A stretch of DNA of 64,000 nt from Ophioderma brevispina (GCA_023653785.1 JAMKCH010012417.1:1-64000); one strand, 5' to 3'; positions 38,459 through 52,610 are shown, numbered from the stretch's first letter. Notes: a model not told the origin generated them from the letters alone. Made by a program: numbers and translations.

Positions 38459-38828
38459 TATATACTCCCCGCCTAAAAAATCCGAACGATATAAATTACT
38501 GTATTAAAAAGGTATGTAGGTATGTAGGTGAATTATAATAATAAATGCCAGGAGCGTTGTTCGCGTAATGTGTTTGCTTGTTGACCTGTATCCGTAATGC
38601 ATTGACAGTGGCGTAGCCAGCTTTTTTTTTCAGGGGGGGGGGGAGATTCCCCACAGGGCAGCTGCCCCCTGCCCCCCTCTGGCTACGCCACTGTGCATTG
38701 ATAACGAAGCATGATGTGGAAGTTTGAGAGATTTATCCAGCTGGCTTGGCGCGTTCATTTGAAAGCAAGTTTGAGCACGGTGATGGCCATTTCAACATCG
38801 TTCGGATTTTTTTAGGTGGGGAGTATAT
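38459..38828. mobile_element. Inverted-repeat element with ~30 bp ends
   Basis: Left end atactccccgcctaaaaaat...ccgaacgat and right end atcgttcgga...ttaggtggggagtat form an almost perfect inverted pair. The 310-base loop holds the small 38609-38696 MITE. Confidence 0.75.
38609..38696. mobile_element. Minimal cagtggcgtagccag MITE
   Basis: Left end cagtggcgtagccag, right end ctggctacgccactg (perfect 15 bp inverted repeats), with a T run, a G run and a C-rich block only between them. It lies within the loop of the 38459-38828 inverted repeat, so it inserted into that element. Confidence 0.8.
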
Positions 38829-38849
38829 TTCTGTATCACATCTATATAA

Positions 38850-39112
38850 TAATACCGGTAGTCTGTCCGTCTGTCTGTCTGTCTGACCGCGTCTATTTTC
38901 TCGGAGACCGAGGGTTGCACGTTTCTGAAACTTGGTGGGTGGGTGCCCCTTGACCTTCCGAAGACCGAGTTTGTATTGGTTATTGGATCAAAGGTCATCG
39001 GGGGTCATTCAAGGTCAAAGGAGGTCAAATGGGGGTAAACGTTGTGTATGAACATGAAACTTGGTGGAGGGATCGCGAAACCCAAGTGATCGCGAAACCC
39101 GGGACCGCCTAG
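38850..39112. repeat. Repeat with (GTCT)n and aaggtca-rich body
   Basis: A tctgtctgtccg microsatellite is followed by gaaacttggtgggtgg, several aaggtca words and a duplicated gatcgcgaaaccc near the end (about 39068 and 39087). Resembles dispersed invertebrate repeats with a similar layout. No coding frame. Confidence 0.5.
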
Positions 39113-39194
39113 TTTGTTATAATGGAATATATTGCCTCCACCGAATTTTGTTCTGAGAATTTGAACATTCTATAAATTTTGTTGAAGAAGTGCC

Positions 39195-39835
39195 TGGGTC
39201 TTCAGAGAAGCCAGTTAATTCAAGAGAATACAGTTCCAATAGAAGTACAAGCAGACTATCGAATGGGAGCCATTCAGCTATGCCCAACATTGAAAAGCAA
39301 GTTGGTTTCAAATATTAGACTCACAAGGCAGCAAGTGACCCCCAACATGCTCATGGTCATACATCAAGAACTCCTAGCAATTTCTGAAAAAGGCTAAGCA
39401 AGTACGAATTCGACAGGGCGACACATTCTTGTCAGCGTTGATGCCTTTTCACTATTTAGCAACGTGCCCATTGAAGAGGCTTGCAACATCATGATTGGTG
39501 AAAGTTAAGCAATGATCCAACACCTGAGCAATGGACAAGGTTGTCCTGGCAAGATGTAGATCTAATCAAACTGCTTCTGGCGTCAACATAGTTCAGTAGC
39601 GAAGGACATTCTTTTAGCAAAAAGGTCAGACATTCGTTGTTTGACGTCACGGTAGCAAGGAACTAGGAACTAAACAAATCCCTAAGCCATCTCAACAGTC
39701 AACACGACCACATGAAGTTCACGAACGAACTTGAACAGAATGGTTTCATTCCATTTCTAGATGTCAAAGTACAAAGAACTGAGTCTGGGCTGACCTTTTC
39801 GATCTAAAGAAACGAAACCAACTCACACTGACCAG
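39195..39835 (+). pseudogene. Penelope-like retroelement RT fragment
   Basis: Plus-strand frames give HILVSVDAFSLFSNVPIEEA near 39420-39490, the Penelope-type RT block (V/L-D-x-x-S-L-F-x-N-V/I-P). QWTRLSWQDVDLIKLLLAS follows near 39530, then DHMKFTNELEQNGFIPFLDV and KVQRTESGLTFSI near 39705-39805. The order matches Penelope-like RT. Several stops occur. It is truncated at about 39838, where a different G-rich repeat starts; the GIY-YIG endonuclease end is not seen. Confidence 0.75.
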
Positions 39836-39837
39836 TA

Positions 39838-40066
39838 CCTTCACTCCCGGGGGGAGGGACACTCAACTTTTTTTCAGGTAGGGATGTGCGGCCCCGATTT
39901 CCGAACTTGGGGACTTGTGAACTGATTTTGTCTCCGAATGTAGGGGCTTGGGAACTGCAATTTTGAGAAATTTGCACGCCTGGGAGCTGAAATTTGGCTA
40001 AAATCCCGCTAAAATTCAGCTTCTGAGGCAAACGATTTTTGAAAAGGGGTCCTTAAGAACTGAATT
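39838..40066. repeat. G-rich dispersed repeat between Penelope and MITE
   Basis: Starts tcactcccggggggaggg, with alternating cgaacttggggacttg and gaactg words. No frame is supported. Its start marks the truncation point of the Penelope fragment. Confidence 0.4.
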
Positions 40067-40455
40067 ATCAGTAGCGTAGCTAGGATTTTCATATTGGGGG
40101 GCCAGTGTCGCATCTCAACCGACAGAAAATGGGTAGGGTCCAGGACCCCCTAGGGCCCCTGTTGGGGTCCAGGGGCGAAGCTTCGGTGGGGGTCGAGGGG
40201 GCGAAGCCCCATGAAAATTTTGGGTTTTATATGCTTTAAATGTCTTCTGAGGGCTAATTTTTGTACGATTTTGTAAAATTTACTTGTCGCACGCTGTCCA
40301 TTGAACTTTAAACCTATACTTTGCCGACAATCCGGCCTGCAAGTGGCATGACCTGAATTTTTCAAGTGAACCGACGAGCTCATCTCAACCGACGAATTCA
40401 ATTATTGGGGGGGGGGCGGCCCCCTGCTCCCCCCCCCCCTCTGGCTACGCCACTG
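40067..40455. mobile_element. cagtggcgtagccag-family MITE, about 390 bp
   Basis: Left end agtagcgtagctagg, right end ctggctacgccactg. The body contains two copies of a catctcaaccgac word (near 40111 and 40381) and G/C runs before the right end. It abuts the truncated mariner transposase at 40460. Confidence 0.75.
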
Positions 40456-40464
40456 TGAATTATG

Positions 40465-41285
40465 ATGCAGTGCAATCACACGGTGTCCCAAAGACCTCCA
40501 CCAACCTGTTCCTAACAGGTATCAGTCGATGCGGTGGTGCACCATCCTGAGCCCACCATAAACGTCTAAAGACACCTCTCTCTTGAACTGGAAAGTTTGC
40601 CAATAGTTCCGGAATCACATGCGGATTCAAGATTTCCAGGTAGCCAATTCCGTTCGTGTTGTTCTCGCAAAAGAATGGCCCCAATAACAAACCATTCCCA
40701 AAATGCCACCCAAACATTCAGCTTCTCTCGACTGAAGTTCACATCAAAATTGAATTCTGGAGGATGACCTTTTGGAGCATACTCCAGAACATTAAATGTC
40801 GTCACCTTCCCATTCATCCAAAAACTACACTCATCGCCAATGACAAGATTGGTGAGGAACCGGTAATTTCCTTGACATTGGTCAATGAACCATTGACAAA
40901 AATCTGGTCGTCGTGGCAAGTCCGCGGGCAGAAGTTTGTGCCGAATTTTCATTTGATATGGATGCCATCTGAGATCAAGTCTGGTGATACGATTAAATGT
41001 TGCAGATGGAATTCCTAGACCAATTCTTCTGGCACTAACATTTCGTGGATTCTGCTGTAGGAGATGTCTAACTGCTTCAATGTTCTCATCGGAACGTCCT
41101 GTTTGTGGCCTTCCAGAGTATTCCCTCTGTTTGCGATTAAGACTGCTCCTGTCGCCTGTACTTCCTAAAATTTCGCAAAATCGTGCTTCTTGGGTGGAAG
41201 GTCACGTTCAGGAAATTGTGCGCGAAATTTGCCTCTTGCACTGCCGTTGAATTTTTGGTGCGAGCAGACTCAGTTACCACAAGAC
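40465..41285 (-). pseudogene. Tc1/mariner-superfamily transposase, 3'-truncated
   Basis: Minus strand from about 41285: an N-terminal helix-turn-helix region (RKQREYSGRPQTGRSDENIE, VRHLLQQNPRNVSARRIGLG). Then LPADLPRRPDFCQWFIDQCQ and NLVIGDECSFWMNGKV with the first catalytic Asp in GDE. NVLEYAPKGHPPEFNFDVNF follows, then after a shift GYLEILNPHV and WWAQDGAPPHR with the second catalytic Asp. The last catalytic Asp segment (SPDLTPxDFFLWG type) is missing. The copy ends at about 40460 where an unrelated MITE terminus begins. Several frame changes separate the blocks. Confidence 0.85.
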
Positions 41286-41404
41286 CCTTCTCTGTAAGTC
41301 AAATTGAGGAATCTTGGCACTGATGAATTAATATCATTAACTACCGAGGAAGAACACGCATCGCGCACTAAGACATTAATTATAACATAACATGCACAGG
41401 AAAT

Positions 41405-41666
41405 ACATCTGAGAAAAAATCTCGGACGTATGGGCCTTTACGGGTACTCAACCCAGTCAGGCGGGAAGCAATCGACTCCGATCTCGTCCTGTTGTGTTGT
41501 TTGTGTTGTTTACCCCCCGCTTTTCCATGAGTATCACCGATCTCGGTGTATAGGCAGGGAGGTTGTATAGCTTAGCGTATGAGCTCTCGCCAAGAAAGCG
41601 AGAAGTCCGGGGTTCGAGTCCCCGTACAGGCGTCATACGTCCGAAGATTTTTTTTTTCTCAGATGT
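41405..41666. mobile_element. Palindromic element with head-to-head tRNA-like arms
   Basis: Outer arms acatctgagaaaaaatctcg (left) and inverted ttttttttctcagatgt (right) plus cggacgtatg / catacgtccg. The inverted match continues inward: the left arm at 41434-41460 (cctttacgggtactcaaccc) is a worn inverted copy of the right tRNA-like T-arm (ggttcgagtccccgtacagg). So two tRNA-like sequences face opposite ways, each ending outward in an A/T run. Confidence 0.7.
41561..41632 (+). tRNA. tRNA-like gene or pseudogene (complete cloverleaf)
   Basis: Acceptor ggttgta pairs with tacaggc at 6 of 7 positions (one wobble). D stem gctt/gagc with a 7-base loop, anticodon stem ctcgc/gcgag, variable region of 5 bases, T stem cgggg/ccccg with loop ttcgagt. 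The T-run at 41648-41657 could end Pol III transcription. The anticodon loop is caagaaa: position 33 is A instead of U, and the triplet is AGA. AGA would mean serine, yet the long variable arm of serine tRNA is absent. A tRNA pseudogene or the head of a mobile element is more likely than a working tRNA. Confidence 0.5.
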
Positions 41667-41734
41667 GGTTGGCCTGTCATGTGTATGTATATATTGTTCT
41701 GAGTGACGCGATGCGGGTTTTAGTCAGGTAGAAC

Positions 41735-42960
41735 CTTCATGTGAACGTACTTTGAGTAATATATACGATTTTTGGCTGAAATTATCGATTGGAGTGTGGT
41801 AGAATAGAGGAAATCTGCCGGGTGCCACTGGGGCATCCTTTGGAGCTTTTGAGAAAGCCAAAATGGCGTCGCCATTAATGATACTTATCTATTCAACCAT
41901 ATTATCAAACTATGGAGTTACTAGATAACTATATGATCCAATGAACAAGTGTAATGCGCACTTGTAACATTCAGTCATACTTCATTATCAAAATGGAAGC
42001 CAAATCCAATAATTTACAATATGCTCTATTACAGGAAATACCTGCGATAAAAATTAGACTTGACCTACTTAGGTTATTTGTTAGACACAATAAATGTATT
42101 TCTGATACCGTTTAAACTCATTTGTCCCATGGCTCAATCAATGGCGCCAAAAACGTGGAAACTCTTCAAACTACTTGACACAATTTTATAATGTACCCCG
42201 CCGTCAATCGAAATCCATGTGGCCATGCACATTAGAATGCATTTTATCCTTACCATGTACAAACATACATTTCAACTTTGTTTTAAATTCGACCAAATCG
42301 AAATAAAAATCAATATGGTGCAACGTTTTCAAAATACCATTGGAATTACATTTTTTCACATATAATTGCACTCATTTATAATTTGTACACCTTTTATCAA
42401 GTCGGGATTACTGGTATCACTTGTGGTTATGATCATAGGTAATTTCTAATTGTTTCATGACACAATAATATTATACTTGAAGAGTATATTTGAACTTGGT
42501 GTCAAGTGTTTTTTGAAGATATTCACGTTTTTGGCTGCCATACTTGCTTGACGCCATGTTACAACTTTCAAAATATCATAGATACATTCATTGTAATCTA
42601 ACACATAAATCTCAAGTACTTCATTTTTATTTTTTTGTATGCGCAGATATTTGCTGTTATAGGGCATATTTAAATTATAGATTTGGCTTCCATTTTGAAT
42701 TTGAAGTATGAACTTACTTTCAAGTAGCCATACCCTTGTTCATTGGCTCCCTATAGTATAGCTAGTAACTCTATAGTTTTATAGTCTAGGGATGAATATA
42801 TAGTTATCATTTATAGCGACGCCATCTTGGGATTTCTCACAATGGCCCAGGATGCCCAAGTGGCACACCCGGCAGAATTCTTATTCTAACCCACCCTAAT
42901 CTATCATTTTTTCAGCAAAAACATTGTGTATAATACTCAACTTTACGTCGAGGGCATAAA
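41735..42960. mobile_element. Large hairpin element, arms about 450 bp
   Basis: Left arm 41735-42185, right arm 42490-42960, inverted. Paired landmarks from outside in: gctgaaa, tctgccgggtg, tggggcatcct, atggcgtcgc, gagttacta, ccaatgaacaag, aaaatggaagccaaat and gccaaaaacgtg. Loop about 300 bases. No transposase. The hairpin lies wholly within an oxidase intron. Confidence 0.88.
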
Positions 42961-43546
42961 TTTTATAGCATATCTACCCACTATTTCTTCCTCTAGTCAA
43001 TGATTAATTTAAAAATGTTAAGAAATGCGTATATCAATAAATGATCTCGTGTACTAGTTTGTTTGCAGTTTATGATGAGTGAGCCTCTTTTGTCTTTATA
43101 AAAGACAAAATTAATAAGCATGCTTAACTACACATGCTTTTGCCTAGGCTAGAACCTATGACAAGCAAATCCTTGCAAAAAATCAAAAGATTAATGTAAT
43201 GATCCCTCACCTGACTGAATATTTGAAAAGAGAGGATATGGAGATTTGAAGAGGAATCAAACAGATTTTCACTTACTAAAACTTGGTCCCACACCTGGAT
43301 TACTCCGCCATCCATGAACGCGTATGGGTGAATAACATATCATTGAAAAGAGGACAAGTGTTGCTTTAAGGTGGTACTACTCACCTTGGGTAAACCCAAT
43401 TAAATTTTCAAAAACTTGAGAACAAATCCTGTTGCGTTTTTTTATACGTCCTGCATTATGTCTTGTTGAGGCCCTCTATTCCTTTAAGAGTTCTCCTATT
43501 GGAATTGGAAGGCGAATTTGTAATAAGGGATTTGCCGTAGGATTAC

Positions 43547-43721
43547 CTGTCTGGATCTATAAGTGACACTTGATCAAATCCGTCCACTCCATTAGGGGCA
43601 TAGTCCCACAATGCCTCTTCTGCTTGTATGAAATATTCCCGCGTGTTGGTCGTTGGCGTCATGGGATTATCCATACTATTACTGCACGTTGGATTGACTT
43701 TGTACAGTGCCTGGGTTCCCG
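43547..43721 (-). CDS. Hephaestin-like exon, domain 2 to domain 3 linker
   Basis: The acceptor (ttaacacag) is at 43722 and the donor (gtaatc) follows 43547. It enters after a phase 1 intron and leaves in phase 2, matching both neighbours. It reads AGTQALYKVNPTCSNSMDN, then a linker, then EYFIQAEEALWDYAPNGVDG and a DPD end. This is the family pattern GMQAxYKV...REYFIQAxExxWDYxPxGxDG that closes one plastocyanin-like domain and opens the next. The Met of the GMQA motif, the axial copper ligand position, is Thr here, a second lost ligand in domain 2. Extracellular or membrane-tethered ferroxidase is the family role; activity in this member is uncertain. Confidence 0.9.
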
Positions 43722-43927
43722 CTGTGTTAAAAACATACAAATAAATAATAAAAAAGAAAAAATATAAATAAATAAATAACTGACATTTAAAACATCTTGA
43801 TATAATTGTACAAACTCACATGAAAGTCTGTAAAAAAACAATCTGCACACGTGGAAGGAGACATTTGATGAGTCTGTGACATTTCCTTATAGGTTATTTT
43901 CACTTTTTCGGACCCAATCAAGATTTA

Positions 43928-43971
43928 ATCAATCAATCAATCAATCAATCAATCAGGTTGGTCTACTGAAA

Positions 43972-44036
<65 letters not shown>

Positions 44037-44044
44037 GGGGGGGG
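43928..44044. repeat. (AATC)n, then A56-G16 homopolymers
   Basis: About eight tandem AATC units (43928-43955), a short spacer, then 56 A directly joined to 16 G (43973-44044). No gene overlaps. Confidence 0.95.
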
Positions 44045-44282
44045 AGAGACTAAGTTCATGGTGATATGTTCGGAAGAGACTGACCATTCAAGTAGTGTGG
44101 CGATATACACCCTAGATATCATAAATAACTCGCACTGTAAGAATGATTCCATAAAAGTGGTAAAAAATATTTCATTCCAACTTTATGAGGAACAGTTAAT
44201 TATTTCCAACAGATATTTTCTACCTTGGTCCATTGATGCTTGAAAAGAAAGGCCAGAACCAACGCTAGCTCTAATTGATATC

Positions 44283-47131
<2,849 letters not shown>

Positions 47132-47239
47132 AATTGATATCCTCTTTTAATGCTTAATGATGAGTAAAAAAACTACAGAATGGTGTAGAAATTAAAGGTC
47201 TACCATGAAACTCTATGATACGTTTGAGAACAATCTTAC

Positions 47240-47363
47240 CTAGAAAGTGAGTATTGACCTCTGAAGTCAAGAGCCAAGTTCCGGGATTCCATGCCTTCAT
47301 TTCGCCAGTTAGGAAAACACCTGGACTGATACCGAACGAATCTCGCCGATGATTACGGATATT
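47240..47363 (-). CDS. Hephaestin-like exon, cupredoxin domain 2 C-terminal part
   Basis: Acceptor ttttcag lies before 47363 and donor gtaaga after 47240. The frame is open throughout, entering in phase 0 and leaving in phase 1. It reads NIRNHRRDSFGISPGVFLTG, then EMKAWNPGTWLLTSEVNTHF. This lines up with the family region in which a Pro-Gly-Thr-Trp-Leu strand leads to the copper-binding Cys-His segment. At the usual Cys position (C-E-V-N-x-H) this protein has Ser, so the type 1 copper site of domain 2 looks disabled, while the following His is kept. The 44.28-47.13 kb foldback element begins only about 110 bases downstream, in the next intron. Confidence 0.87.
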
Positions 47364-48093
47364 CTGAAAATTTCATACATAGAGCAAGGAAATTGATTGA
47401 GGTAAAGGACAGGACAATAAGATAAAGACTGAGTAGAATAAAGTGAAGCAGAATAAAAAGTGGTCAAAGGGTAAGAAGAACTACAACAAGGGAAAGAAGG
47501 AAATTGAGGGAAGGAAGAGAAAATGGAAGAATGGAAGGAAGGAGAACTAACCAAAAAGAATCGCAAGACGTAAAGGGGTAACAATCCCAGTTTAATTTTG
47601 GCTTGGAATTTTGTCATGAGAGTGACCGAAATTGTTAAAGTGCGGGAAGTCTGCCTGTCTATCCATCTGTCTGTCTGTCTGTGCTAACTGTAATGTTCTT
47701 GTGTGACTTTATATCTTATTGTGCACTTTAATCCGTCATTGCTTGTGTGTTTAATTTTCAGTCTTGCTCCAACGAATCAACACATTACGACATGCCCAAT
47801 GTCTCCTGATACGCCTCCTTGTAGGGCCATCTGAAATCAAAAGTATTTGCAAGTCCTTCATATAGTCTTACGGACGAAAATGACACAATCGGGAAGGACA
47901 GGGCTTTTATCAGACAGTTATGATCTCAAGAGCAGATATTTTCATCCAGACAAATGGCGGCCATGTTGAGGACTGAGATTGAATACCGTAAGTACTGAAA
48001 CAAAATTTTATCAAAAGTTCTTTTTTTATTTTCACTAACTTCTTGGACTGTAAATAGACGTGTAAAGCAAGTGCTGACCTAAATGTAGGCCTA

Positions 48094-48433
48094 CACTGTA
48101 AACATATGGTGTCTTGGCGTCATATGTAAGACATGTCTTGACAATAGACTTGTCTTCAACAATAGAAATAAAAGAAAATAGAACCAATAAAGACATAATC
48201 TAAGACACAAAGACACGTCTTCCAGCCAGACATGTCTCCAGAATGATGACAAAAGACACGTCTTACAAAACCGAAGTGTGTGGAATAAAAACATTTGCAA
48301 ATTAGTGTCTTGCAAAGAGACGTGACATTTGAACATGTCTTGCATGTAGACATGACTTTGTGCCTAAATAGATACATGTCTCAAAATTGATGACACATGA
48401 AGTGTCTTTTGGCAAGACACCGTTTTTACAGTG
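48094..48433. mobile_element. MITE with CACTGTAAA ends and TA duplication
   Basis: Ends cactgtaaacatatggtgtc and inverted gacaccgtttttacagtg, flanked by TA on both sides. That fits a non-autonomous Tc1/mariner-type element. The 340 bp body is filled with acatgtctt / aagacatgt and agacacgtctt words in both orientations. Confidence 0.85.
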
Positions 48434-49329
48434 TAGGCTTTAATAACGCGATTCTTCGTGAATGGATCTTTCACCCGACTGGCAAATCAAGCTGTGGACA
48501 CGTGCCCCTTGCGCAACCCACTGATTTTCTGGTCCCCATGCTGAATTTTGAGAGAAAGTGTGCCTAATTAGCAAAAATTCGAAATGGCCGCCATTTTGAT
48601 GGATTTTAGCAGTTTACTCGGATTTAAAGTTCGTAAGCACTTTATTCTGGTGTCTATACCCATATTTTCAGTGTAAAGGAAGACACTTCTAACATTGGTT
48701 ATAGCATTGGTTCATATGTTCACACCTATTTTGCATAAATTCAAAATGGTCGCCATATTCAATACTATCAAAGTCTGCTTTATGAATAAAGATTTTATTG
48801 TGTCTTGACCCATATTTTCTAGACCAAATGTTTATCTGCTCATAGGTTCAAGAGTGCACTGCCCTTCATGTCGACTCTGAATAATTGTTACTTCATTGCC
48901 TCTTACGTTGAAGCATCGAAGTCCACACTTAATTTCTACAACCACATTGACCGATGCAAGGAATATGTACCTTTCTGCAACTGCATTGTCTGGTGTGACA
49001 TGGTGTAGTGCACCCCACATGAAATAAGTTCCACACAAACGTCAGGAATGGAATTCAGGGATATCAGAATAGGTTGTAAACCTGTGTCATCTCACTTCCA
49101 ACCCATATCAGCTGGATCTGGTAGATCAGGTAGACAAAGGTTTAGTAATGTTCACCAATAACATCTTCAATAAACTCACTGGCACAAGAATGGGGTGCTC
49201 GCCCACACAACCTAAGAGCGCGGCTGACTTGCCCTGTGCTACTCATGTGCAGAGTATGGCTTGCCCTGTATGGGCAAGCTCAACCCATGCAAGAAGCTTG
49301 ATCCAGCATTAAAGAGACACCTGGCACAT

Positions 49330-50060
49330 GGAAAAATAGTGCGCCCGTCAAGATTTTTCAAAAATCGATATTTTTTTGCATGGTTGTAAGGCTTAAATAC
49401 AAAAGCCCTCACAGTACACGAATGATTAAGAGACCAAAATCAGAAATCAGCTTCCATATGGTTAAACAGAACGATTTTATATTTCGGTCGCCGCCGGCGA
49501 CGCTAAATTCAGCAGAGACGAAAATGGTGTTTAAAACACAATACACGCACTCCGTATGAATGTTTCCCACTCTATGCAACACTGTTTGATGTCTATAACC
49601 TTTGTGGTTTTAATATCAGTGGTACGATTCAAAAATATTCATGTCATATACACATTTTTGATTAAAGTTATGGAAAACTCCAAACGTTGGCCTACAAATT
49701 ACACTTACTGGATTCTTTATCCTCATGTCAATATCCGGGCAATGTCCTTCTATCTTTTTTGGGGTATGTTATTTTTATGTGTAAATATATCTCTGTTCTT
49801 TCCCTTCCCAAAATGGCCTAATGGCCTAGACTATCATTTGATACAAATGAAGAAATTTCATATTTTTGAAAATGTGCCAGTGCGCTTTAAATGCCTCCTC
49901 CGGCTCTCACAGATGTCTTCGCCCAACCAACGGACCATTTGTCATAATCAGCGGAATTGCTCCACCAGACATCTGCCGTAGTGTATCGGGCATACAAGAG
50001 CGGAGCTGCCAAGTATGTAATGTGAAACACCCTATGTTTGGGCAAAGACTTTTCTGTTAA
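49330..50060 (+). other. Interior of inverted-repeat element; unrecognised frames
   Basis: One open frame of 141 codons (49556-49981, MNVSHSMQHCLMSITFVVLI start) and an overlapping 64-codon frame occur here. I recognise neither. The region is hydrophobic-looking, AT-rich and lacks transposase motifs. It may be the relic of the element's own gene or chance. Confidence 0.25.
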
Positions 50061-50644
50061 CCGCCTTAAATCCAGGGAGGTTTCTTAGCAAGTCTCAACC
50101 TCTTGAACGTTATTTAGAGAGTTGCCTTGTGGCAAGAAAAACTTGCTATCAACCAAGTAACATCTTTTAGTATTGAACCCGGTGATCATCTCCCACACTG
50201 TTAAAAAAAATAAAACCTGTAAAAAACAGGGATTTGACTGGCAGCTGGGACTCACACGTGCAGAACGTAAAATAACGGAGTCGTTAAAAAGAGGAAACGC
50301 ATGCAGGAACCAGTCAATAACGACGTAAACTCTCAGCTTCAACGCTATTGTTTGTTTTTGACTTGTTAACACAATATTAAGAATGCAAACGTATTACAAT
50401 TCTCTGACCAAATTTTCAGGTTGTATCTATGGCCATCATACAAACGTTGTATTACTTCCACGTGGTTGTAAAAAGTTATATTTCGGCAAACAATTTTTGA
50501 GAAAAAAGGGAAAACGTGAAGAAATAAAGCTTTAAAACGCAGTTCAAACGCTTTGTTTTATATGGTAATGTATACATTCTTTCTAAATGTCCCACCGATC
50601 ACTAATCATCATTATGAATAAACTTAATAACATGTCCTACATAA

Positions 50645-50710
50645 TTCGAAGCAAAACCAGGGACTTAAGATACAAGTCCTAAACCTTATCCACTACACTA
50701 CATGACTTTT
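50645..50710 (-). mobile_element. Degenerate tRNA-like SINE head
   Basis: Minus strand gtagtgtagtggataaggtt resembles the A-box half of tRNA-derived SINEs. The B-box has decayed. Confidence 0.3.
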
Positions 50711-50790
50711 ATACTATATATATTATATATATTATATATATATATATGTCTTGTGTTTGTGGGTGTGCTGTGTGTGTGTGTGTGGGCGTG
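50700..50790. repeat. (AT)n then (TG)n microsatellites
   Basis: tatatatattatatat tract followed by gtgtgtgtgtgtg. A second TG tract with a G run is at 53103-53138. Confidence 0.9.
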
Positions 50791-52059
50791 TTACTACTTT
50801 TTTCAAATTAACTAAATAATTCAAAAAGGAGGAAAAGACGTTATTTATTACCCCTCTTTTTCCCACATGCTCGGGCCCCTCCCTTTACATTTTTCTAATG
50901 CCCTCCTTCGCTGTTCTGTAACCACATTTTCTAGGTACAACCGCTTTTCATCGTTCATATTCTCCATTCCCCCACTAACTTACACCACGTAATATTAACG
51001 GAACATATCCTCCCGCTCCGCGTCTACCTCCTCCCTTTTCCACCTGTTGTCGCCTTCTTTTTCGCCCCTGTTTCTTTCCCTTTTTTCTGCTTCCAAATTG
51101 TCATTTTATGTTAGGTATGGATAACAGCTGTGAGATTATTGAATAATTGGGGTTTACTATTTAAAAGGTCAAGTCTGGTAAAATTAGGAACATTTTTAAC
51201 AGTGCACCCTGGAGCTGAATCCTCATGGGCTGAATTGCATGTCTCAACAGATTGGAACAATCGTCAGACTTGGCCGCAAAGAAAACGGCATGGAGAGTGT
51301 TTGCTTCCCATTTTATTAAACCCTGCTTAATGGTCTTGGCGAAGGCTTGCTGGATTCAGATAAGATATCATCCCCAGAGATGTGTACCCCTTAGGTATGG
51401 CGTTTAACGTGGGCTGTCGGTGGATACTGCACGGGGAATCATGTTGAGAGGGGAACCGCAATGATTCTTTGCCACCAACCATTAGTAAGTATTACTACAG
51501 TATCATATCCAGTGTGTGCAATTCCAAACCATGGTGTGGAAAGAATTTAACTCTGCCCAGCAACCTGGTCTACTAATCCCCTGATGGCTTTAGAATCGGA
51601 TGACACAGGTTTACAACCTTTTCTGATATCCCTGAATTCCATTCCTGACGTTTGCGTGGAACTTATTTCATGTGGGTGCACTACACCATGTCACAACCAA
51701 ACAATGCAGTTGCAGAAAGGCCATGTTCCTTGCATCGGTCAATGTGGTTGTAGAACGCGTGGACTTGGATGGTTCAACTTAAGAGACAATTAAGTAACAA
51801 TTATTCAGAGTCGACAAGGAAGTAGTATGTATCGTAACTTGGTCTGAACCTATAGACCTAGCGAGAAAATTGAACGTTTTGGTCGGTACTGCGGTGCTCG
51901 CAAACAGTGGACACGCTATCGCTACGGGCCGCTCCCTTTTTCCCACAATGCCTTTCGGTGTTATTCCATTCTTGAGAATTTTCAAACGCTGGTTTCATTT
52001 ACGTGCGTCATTTTTTTTTTAATTTTAAACCAGGATATCGTACTTACCGGACCAGCCGG

Positions 52060-52610
52060 TCGTTGTGTTAATGTACAAACACTTAAAAAATGGAGGCCAT
52101 TTTGATTTTTATGCAAATTAACTGTCAACATATGACCTAATGCTAATGTTCTATTTGTATTCCTTGACTCTGAAAACATATGCATATACACAAGAATGAA
52201 ATATCCACAATCCTTAATTCTTGTAGAGTTTGTGGAGTGCCAAATCGGTATCTCACGCATTTCAATTACGGAATAAACCCCGAATTCGTTCTAACCTCGT
52301 CTTCATGCCAAATTCATTCCCATTGAAAAATGTCTGGTACACTATTTGGCAGTCCTCCTATGTACTTGGGTTATGTAGCAAAAAACGTCAAATGGCGGCC
52401 CATTTTTAATTTATGCAAAGTAACTTTCAACATATGACCTAATGCTTATAAATTATTTTTTCTAAGTGTATTCCCATTGGCCTCAAACATGTATAGTACA
52501 CAAGAATTAGTCTCTACATGCCTTAAATCTTGATTTATGTATGAAAACAAACTCAAAATGGGCGGCCATTTGGAATTTATGCAAATTATAGGACGCTTTC
52601 CTAAAAATCT
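52060..52610. repeat. Tandem ggcggccattt repeat in the right arm
   Basis: Three units, each with a ggcggccattttgaattta-like word, tatgcaaatta and (in two) caacatatgacctaatgct, spaced about 160-310 bp. Inverted relatives occupy 48580-48760. Confidence 0.8.

Noticed and set aside
48832..49038. Minus-strand frame MCGTYFMWGALHHV..., first considered as an oxidase exon
   Set aside because: The same sequence is inverted at 51595-51830 with a broken frame, so it is repeat arm, not a conserved exon.
49556..49981. 141-codon frame as a membrane protein
   Set aside because: Hydrophobic because of AT-rich sequence; no known motif, and it sits inside a repeat element.
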